Assembly (NCBI GenBank): GCA_026874595.1
Contig: CM049320.1
Span: 53,655,070-53,719,069 of the forward strand
Direction: 5' to 3'
DNA from: Sipunculus nudus
Lineage: Eukaryota; Annelida; Sipuncula; Golfingiida; Sipunculidae
DNA length: 64,000 nt
Shown: one piece after another, positions 59,317 to 64,000 of the stretch
Position numbering within the stretch: the first letter of the stretch is position 1
Layout: the number at the start of each line of letters is the position of its first letter
The notes under the pieces: generated by a model
What the model was told of the DNA's origin: nothing
Databases searched by the model: none
The model's input: only the letters and a program-made list of their open reading frames with translations
Made by a program: the position numbers and the translations under genes

Positions 59317-59581
59317 TCTAAGCGCCTGGAAAATAAAACAAGAGGCTAAAATCACAAAATAATCTAATATTCTACAGCGTTGCCCTCTGAAGTCCATGGA
59401 GACCCCAAGAAAATATTTTAAATACATATCATATGGTTAAATGAAACCCAACCATCTTTCAGCTGAATAAAGGCATCACTGTACCTGACAACTACCTAAA
59501 AAAAGAAAAGACTACGACTGATCAATAAAAAATTATCGCAAAAAAAAAAACATACATTCCGGTGGTCCATATCGACCCGAA

Positions 59582-59596
59582 GTCTACTGATGAAGG
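59582..59596 (-). repeat. piggyBac right terminal inverted repeat
   Basis: Reverse complement CCTTCATCAGTAGAC, adjoining TTAA at 59,597-59,600. Confidence 0.9.
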
Positions 59597-59600
59597 TTAA

Positions 59601-60180
59601 GGACAAATGTTGTGACCTTTTGATCTCTGGTGCCCTTTTCTCCATATTACATTTGCATATCATTTACATAGACTTGTAGATCTTGACAAGGCAAACATTT
59701 AAAGTGGTCAGGTGAAATAGTTTGGTCTAGAGTTCCAAATGTTATAGCTGTTTGAATTTTCCATACCCCAAATTATCTGCCTCTAGCCGTAAATTTAGGC
59801 GTGATTAAAAAGTCCATGGGGGTATCTTCCATTCCAGTTTTTTTTTTTTTTTTATTGGCAACATCAATTTTCTGATTTGTTTGACCCAGCGCTACATGAA
59901 AATACCCATTAGAGTAAATCACAAGGGGAGTGGGGGTGCACTATGACCCCCACTAGCCCATTGCAGGCATGCTTTTATATTTAGCTTTGACCAGGAAACC
60001 TAGGCTTAGACATAGTGTTAGACTTGTTATCATGGGTAGTTCATGAGATGTTTGACTCAGTAGAATTATTCAAATGGTGGCTCTGGTTAACATATTACAT
60101 TATTGCTCAAGTTCTTAATGAGAATACCCAATCTAAAGGTATCCGGGCACCCACATAATGATAAATCAGCCATAAAACTG
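59601..60180. other. No feature recognised
   Basis: Flank of the piggyBac element. A poly-T run lies near 59,840-59,854. No gene. Confidence 0.45.
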
Positions 60181-60312
60181 GTAGTTCTAGTAATTTGTTG
60201 ACAAAATAAGACGGAAACATACACAGATTAGTATTCCATCTCCGCAAACCTTATTTTGTCCATATTAAGAATTCACATTTTTTAAGTATGCTCATATTTC
60301 GCACAACCACTT
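60180..60312 (-). repeat. Right arm of the long-range inverted repeat
   Basis: Inverted copy of 53,484-53,590; see that entry. Outside and inside flanks do not otherwise pair. Confidence 0.8.
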
Positions 60313-60329
60313 TATCCAGAACATCCATG

Positions 60330-61018
60330 GATGTTGTATTATAAAATTTTAGGCCTAACAATTACAATTTGTTTCCTGTCTAACTTTGGTTCTTCAAAAT
60401 CATGTTTTTGGCCAAAGCTCGCAGAATGTAGGTCTCATGTCCTTATTTCAGGTTTACAAGAAAATTTGCCCTGTACTTTCACTGGATTTTACATTGAAAG
60501 GATGAAGGGCTACTGGATTCAGTTGCTGAACACCTGACTTCCAGGGAGCTAAAACCAAGTCTTTCCCCATACCTCGTAGAATATAGGTCACAGTGACGTA
60601 ATTTCACATTTCCAAGAATATTTTCCTAGGACCTTCCAGAATAATACATTAGAAGTTTCTAGGTCCAACGGAAACAGAATAAGCCCTTTCCGACTGCCAG
60701 GGTGTTCAAGGTCATGTTTTTGACCAGTCACACGCAGAATATAGGTCATCATGACCTAGTTCAGGTTTATGAGAAAACTTGCCCGGAATCACTTTAACAG
60801 CTATTGAGATACTGGAGCTTTTGTATATTTTGTCAAATAAATCTGGGGGTGTTTTCGATCCCCATAGCTCTGAGTATATAGGCCAAAATGTTCAGTTAGA
60901 AGTTTCAGGTCCAGCGGTTACAATTTGTGCCCTGTTAACAGACTGATGGACAGACGAACGGACGCCGGACAAAAAGGGGTCCCTATAGCTCAGATGACTT
61001 TCAGTCAGCTGTGCTAAA
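60330..61018 (+). mobile_element. Family G element (copy 5) with terminal hairpin
   Basis: Units with GTTTTTGGCCAAAGCTCGCAGAATGTAGGTC / GTTTTTGACCAGTCACACGCAGAATATAGGTC (near 60,403 and 60,716) and TTTCTAGGTCCAACGGAAAC / TTTCAGGTCCAGCGGTTAC. It ends with GACAGACGAACGGACGCCGGAC and the hairpin TATAGCTCAG (60,984-60,993) / CTGTGCTAAA (61,009-61,018), the same layout as 6,326-6,360. Confidence 0.7.
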
Positions 61019-61042
61019 ACGGTAGGGGACTATTGGGATATG

Positions 61043-61062
61043 CCCCCCCCCCACACACACAC
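61043..61062 (+). repeat. Poly-C then (CA)n
   Basis: C10 followed by five CA units. Confidence 0.93.
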
Positions 61063-61063
61063 A

Positions 61064-61720
61064 ATTAACAAAACGAGGCCCATAACTGCTAACGTTCCAC
61101 GGGCATTGATGAAATAGATACTCCTACTACTTATTGTTACAATTATTTTTTTTTAATTTTCTGATCAAAGTAGGGCTTGTATTTTGCTTCATAACCAATC
61201 ATTTTATCTATACTTTACCATATTATTTGTTGCAGAAGTTAGACTTGTATCCATATTTGCTAGCGATCACTGGGTTGTCCTCGATACCAATACAGTATGC
61301 AAAGTTTATCGTTAACCGTATAGAGGATGCGTATCGTTTCGTATCGATATATCGGTATATTGTTCAGGCCCTATAATTCAATTGCGGAAGGGTGAGGCTG
61401 GTGTAGTCGTTGGTACATACTTTAACTGATATTTAAGAGCCAACGACAGACAATACTTATTACAAAATATTCAAATGTTTAAATAATGATATTTCTATTC
61501 ATTAGTTATTGTGTAACAGAAGTATCACTATGAAGGAGGCTTCACAGGCCAAGGCGTGGAGCATATGGCTCATATCCCTCCGGTTTGTAATATAAACATC
61601 CTGACACATGCGGAGCCCCCTTTCGGCCATAAAGTTAACTACTGTTAAAAAACTAACAAAAGCGATTTCGCAGTTTATACATGGTTGCTCGAGACGCCGC
61701 TCGTTCCACCATCCAATCCA
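61064..61720. other. No feature recognised
   Basis: AT-rich; an 80-codon plus-strand frame (61,134-61,376) has no motif. 61,530-61,720 is more GC-rich, with an 86-codon minus frame that becomes poly-Gly over the C tract. Confidence 0.4.
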
Positions 61721-61721
61721 G

Positions 61722-61755
61722 CCCCCACCCCCCCCACCCCCCGCCACCCCTTCAA
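61722..61755 (+). repeat. C-rich low-complexity tract
   Basis: CCCCCACCCCCCCCACCCC-type run, interrupted by A and G. Confidence 0.93.
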
Positions 61756-61931
61756 TCGGCAAATTTTGTTCAAGATGGGCAGGAAGAGAGGATGATTGTT
61801 AAGAGGTGGATTTGTACAGCGTGGGAAGGGCGAAACTCTTATACAACGTATTTACTGGGCGAACATCTTTTGTGTAACTGTACTACTTAGAAGCATGACA
61901 AACTCCAAGGACCTACTCGAAAATTCGAAAC

Positions 61932-62055
61932 TGGTTTCGGATTCGGCCGCTTCCGGTAAACGGTCCACTTGATAATAGCGGACCGAAATTACTTGTGGCG
62001 AAACTATCTCCGGTCATGGTTTCGGTTTCGCCCAAACCGTCCACTCGATAATTAT
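61932..62055 (+). repeat. GTTTCGG / GTCCACTYGATAAT short direct repeats
   Basis: GTTTCGGATTCGGC...CGGTCCACTTGATAAT (61,932-61,975) is repeated as GTTTCGGTTTCGCC...CCGTCCACTCGATAAT (62,021-62,053). CGGTCC and GGACCG form a small inverted repeat around the first. The segment is GC-rich against its surroundings. It resembles the subterminal ends of some DNA transposons (PIF/Harbinger-like), but no transposase or target duplication was found. Confidence 0.5.
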
Positions 62056-62409
62056 ACTGGCAAGACGACGGCGATGGGCCAAAATAGTGTTATTTTGGTT
62101 ATCATTTTATTAATTAATACTGTTGATGCTGTAAGGTTTATATAAGCAATGGTTGAAATAAAAGTCAATGTTCCCTACTATTTCCTACGTATCCTGTTTG
62201 TCCATGCCGCCTGACACGTGGAAATGTGATAAGACACAGAGACAGAGTCTATTTTCATCCTAATTAAATATATATTTGCCAGTCACAATTAATAATGCCC
62301 TCACTTGGTCTCAAGGTGCCCAGGCATGGATCTCTAAATTTTGAGAATATGTTCAGCATTATAGACGGATCAAAATACGTAAAAATAGCTTGACCCCAAA
62401 ATAATTGCA

Positions 62410-63050
62410 AAAAAAATGTTTTATGTTGATTTTATGTACTATAGGACCAGCTTAACAATATTTCAAATGTTATACTAAAATTGGACCCCAGGAAAATTGT
62501 TTTTCAAGATGGCGTCCTATTTGACCACCAAGCCCCTCAGATGGCAATAAATCATTTGTAATTCATCATATTGTTGTCTTTTTTGTATCTACTACTAGGT
62601 TTTGGGGGTCCAGAAATCCATTGGAACCTACAAAAATATCATCACCTATTTATGTCACTGAAAATTCCAAGTTGGCGCTAAAATGGCCACCAAGTCCTCA
62701 AAAATTGCCATAAATCTTTTTTTTTTATGACACAGTTGTAATTTTGGTATCTACTGCTTGATTTTTGGGATCCAGAAATTCATTGTAACCAACAGAAATA
62801 TCATTACGTCACTGACATATACAAGTCCTTTTTTTCATCATGTAAGTTACTTTTTTCATTACTGTAAGTTAAGTATCTACTGTAGCATTTATTGGTCTGT
62901 GAATCAAATGAAGCCAAATAAGGCATCGCTGTGTAGTTCTGTGGCTTGCAAATTAAAGATGGTGTCAAAATTGATACCGCTAACGTCATTTGCATTTAAT
63001 GATAATAGGTCACTCTTTATATTATTGCATTAGTTTTGGTGTCTATACTA
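62410..63050 (+). repeat. Tandem repeat, ~170-bp period, 3-4 diverged units
   Basis: Units carry CAAGATGGCG or AAATGGCC, CACCAAG-CC-TCA, GGCAATAAATC or GCCATAAATC, a T-rich run, TTGTAATT, TATCTACT, TTTTGGG-TCCAGAAAT-CATTG-AACC and A-AAATATCAT--C---T-T-GTCACTGA. The clearest units are 62,505-62,670 and 62,675-62,815, with partial ones on both sides. Confidence 0.75.
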
Positions 63051-63060
63051 TTTTTTTTTA

Positions 63061-63763
63061 CAGAACAGAACAGAACTTTATTCAGGAAAAAGGCCTCAGG
63101 CCCAAAGTTCCAAACATTTCAATAAATGTTCAGTTTAAAAAGTACATCAATCCAATGGAAGGTAGCAGTCTTATATTTTCTAGTAAACACTGCCATTAAC
63201 ACAAGTAACAGAACTGCATACCTACATACATATAAATCTGTTTTGCCATCATCTGTGAGGATAAACATAATTACATTTCAATAAACAGTCAGTTCAAAAA
63301 TTACAACAATATAATGTTAAGTAACAGTCTTAAAATGACTAATCAATCGTGCCATAAACACATGTAACATTATTGCACACCTAAGTACACAATGAATCTA
63401 TTGTGCTGTCAACAGTGAGTACTGTTTAAAATACATAATTTAACCATCTATCATTTTCCGTCTCCTCAAAAACGAATTAAACACATATGCAGCAACTTTT
63501 GATATTTCAAATGGATTATCTAAATTAAATAATTTTATAAAATTTTGTTCACTTGGATAATGCAAGTCTTGTCTAATATATTTTAACCTCAAATCGCGAT
63601 ATAATTTACACTCTTGCATAAAGTGAGCTTCATCCTCAACAATATTGAATCCATAGCATAAACAATATTTACAGATCCTTTCTTCACGAGAAATGTTTTT
63701 ATGGCGGCCCATTTCTATTTTAAGGAATGTCATCCAAGATGTCAGCCGATTAATTGTACATTA
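63061..63763 (-). mobile_element. 5'-truncated LINE 3' end
   Basis: On the minus strand, a C-terminal coding fragment is followed by about 380 bp of 3'UTR with ACTTTGGGCCTGAGGCC and CCTGAATAAAG, ending in three to four TTCTG units (CAGAA on the plus strand at 63,062-63,077). A short tandem-repeat tail instead of poly-A, and a lost 5' part, are usual for CR1/L2/Rex-type LINEs. Confidence 0.75.
63440..63763 (-). pseudogene. LINE ORF2 C-terminal fragment with Cys-His motif
   Basis: The open frame continues upstream of the Met at 63,733 (INRLTSWMTFLKIEMGRHK) to an in-frame TAA near 63,755. Then comes REERICKYCLCYGF....VEDEAHFMQECKLYRDLR, a C-x2-C...H-x4-C cluster with the E-DE-HF---C--Y---R signature found at the C-terminal end of many invertebrate LINE reverse-transcriptase proteins. 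The last residues are NSFLRRRKMIDG before the stop. There is no frameshift within the fragment, suggesting a fairly young insertion. The rest of the reverse transcriptase is missing because of 5' truncation, so it is not functional. Confidence 0.75.
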
Positions 63764-64000
63764 ATAGGGTTAAAAGTTTCTATCGTAGACGATACTCTGA
63801 TGACTGCCGCTAGGCTTAGTGTCTAAAAATGAGAAATTAAAACTAGTAGTAAATCTTGCCTTCAGGTATTCTAACATAGGAAACAATGGACCCAAGATGT
63901 CCACCAGTACATTGAAATTGCATAAACTGGCGCATTTCTATGAGATCTATCAGATGAAAGTGTTTACTCCAAAACAAAATAGGAGCAAAGCAGGAACAAA
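63764..64000. other. No feature recognised
   Basis: Sequence beyond the truncated LINE. It has no identifiable content. Confidence 0.4.

Larger units (their letters stand above)
56473..59600 (-). mobile_element. Complete but inactivated piggyBac element, 56,477-59,596
   Basis: TTAA lies at both borders (56,473-56,476 and 59,597-59,600). The left end reads CCTTCATAAGTACAC and the right end, reverse-complemented, CCTTCATCAGTAGAC: 13 of 15 match. Both ends also carry a GGTCCA-TGGACC-type motif about 50 and 30 bp inside (GGGGTCCATCTGGACCC at 56,520; GGTGGTCCATATCGACCC at 59,561). A further copy, GGGGTCCAACTGGACCCC, lies at 56,863. The 3,120-bp element contains one transposase pseudogene on the minus strand. 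Size, target site, ends and gene all agree with the piggyBac superfamily, so both boundaries are firm. Confidence 0.93.

Noticed and set aside
61502-61762. 86-codon minus-strand frame with poly-Gly
   Set aside because: The Gly run is the reverse of a C-rich low-complexity tract; the rest has no identifiable domain.
1-64000. An exciting new defence or gene system
   Set aside because: No cluster of intact genes exists; all recognisable coding sequence is transposon-derived or too short to assign.

Overview
The window looks like animal nuclear DNA: strongly AT-rich, with no operon-like gene packing, long stretches with no open frame, many (TA)n microsatellites, and decayed eukaryotic transposons (piggyBac with TTAA target duplications, hAT-like ends, CR1/L2-type LINEs, a GIY-YIG retroelement fragment, tRNA-derived short elements). 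The mix of repeat types, including GACCTTGACC-type repeats and repeats ending in GGACGGACG plus a hairpin, suggests a marine invertebrate, most likely a mollusc. That attribution is an inference from familiarity with such repeats; nothing here proves the species. I find no intact host gene. A few short stretches could be exons or exon relics (1-182 minus, 1721-1944 minus, 36246-36459 minus).

Layout. 1-1000: a coding relic and a frameshifted GIY-YIG retroelement tail. 1.5-6.4 kb: microsatellites and diverged short repeats, ending in a repeat family (called G here) that finishes in a perfect 10-bp hairpin. 6.9-25.2 kb: the main structure, a tandem array of a long composite unit in the order A (3' part of a LINE), B (LINE 3'UTR plus spacer), C and D. 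There is one partial copy (6.9-7.9 kb), two long copies (9.45-15.94 and 15.94-23.81 kb) and a third start (23.81-25.19 kb). A hAT-like insertion (7.9-9.45 kb) separates the partial copy from the first long one. A 1.73-kb TTAA element (17,339-19,072) sits inside the second long copy, and the uninterrupted site is visible in the other copies.

25-45 kb: dispersed relatives of the same long family (called E and F here, plus a C copy at 39 kb), including a 1.1-kb direct duplication about 5 kb apart (28.77 and 33.77 kb), hAT-like minisatellites, a tRNA-derived SINE at 38.6 kb and family G copies. 44-53 kb: mostly unassigned AT-rich sequence with TA arrays, a possible hAT transposase fragment (45.2-45.4 kb) and a second LINE reverse-transcriptase relic (51.6-52.6 kb).

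53-64 kb: a roughly 100-bp inverted repeat (53.5 and 60.2 kb) encloses family G units and a complete but inactivated piggyBac element (56,477-59,596) with matching terminal repeats and TTAA on both sides. The window ends with a ~170-bp tandem repeat and the 5'-truncated 3' end of a LINE on the minus strand with a short (TTCTG)n tail.

No genes act together in a pathway. The biology visible is transposon turnover, segmental duplication and microsatellite expansion. I found no convincing novel functional system; the best leads are the long tandem composite unit, the two precisely bounded TTAA elements, and the terminal-hairpin family G.
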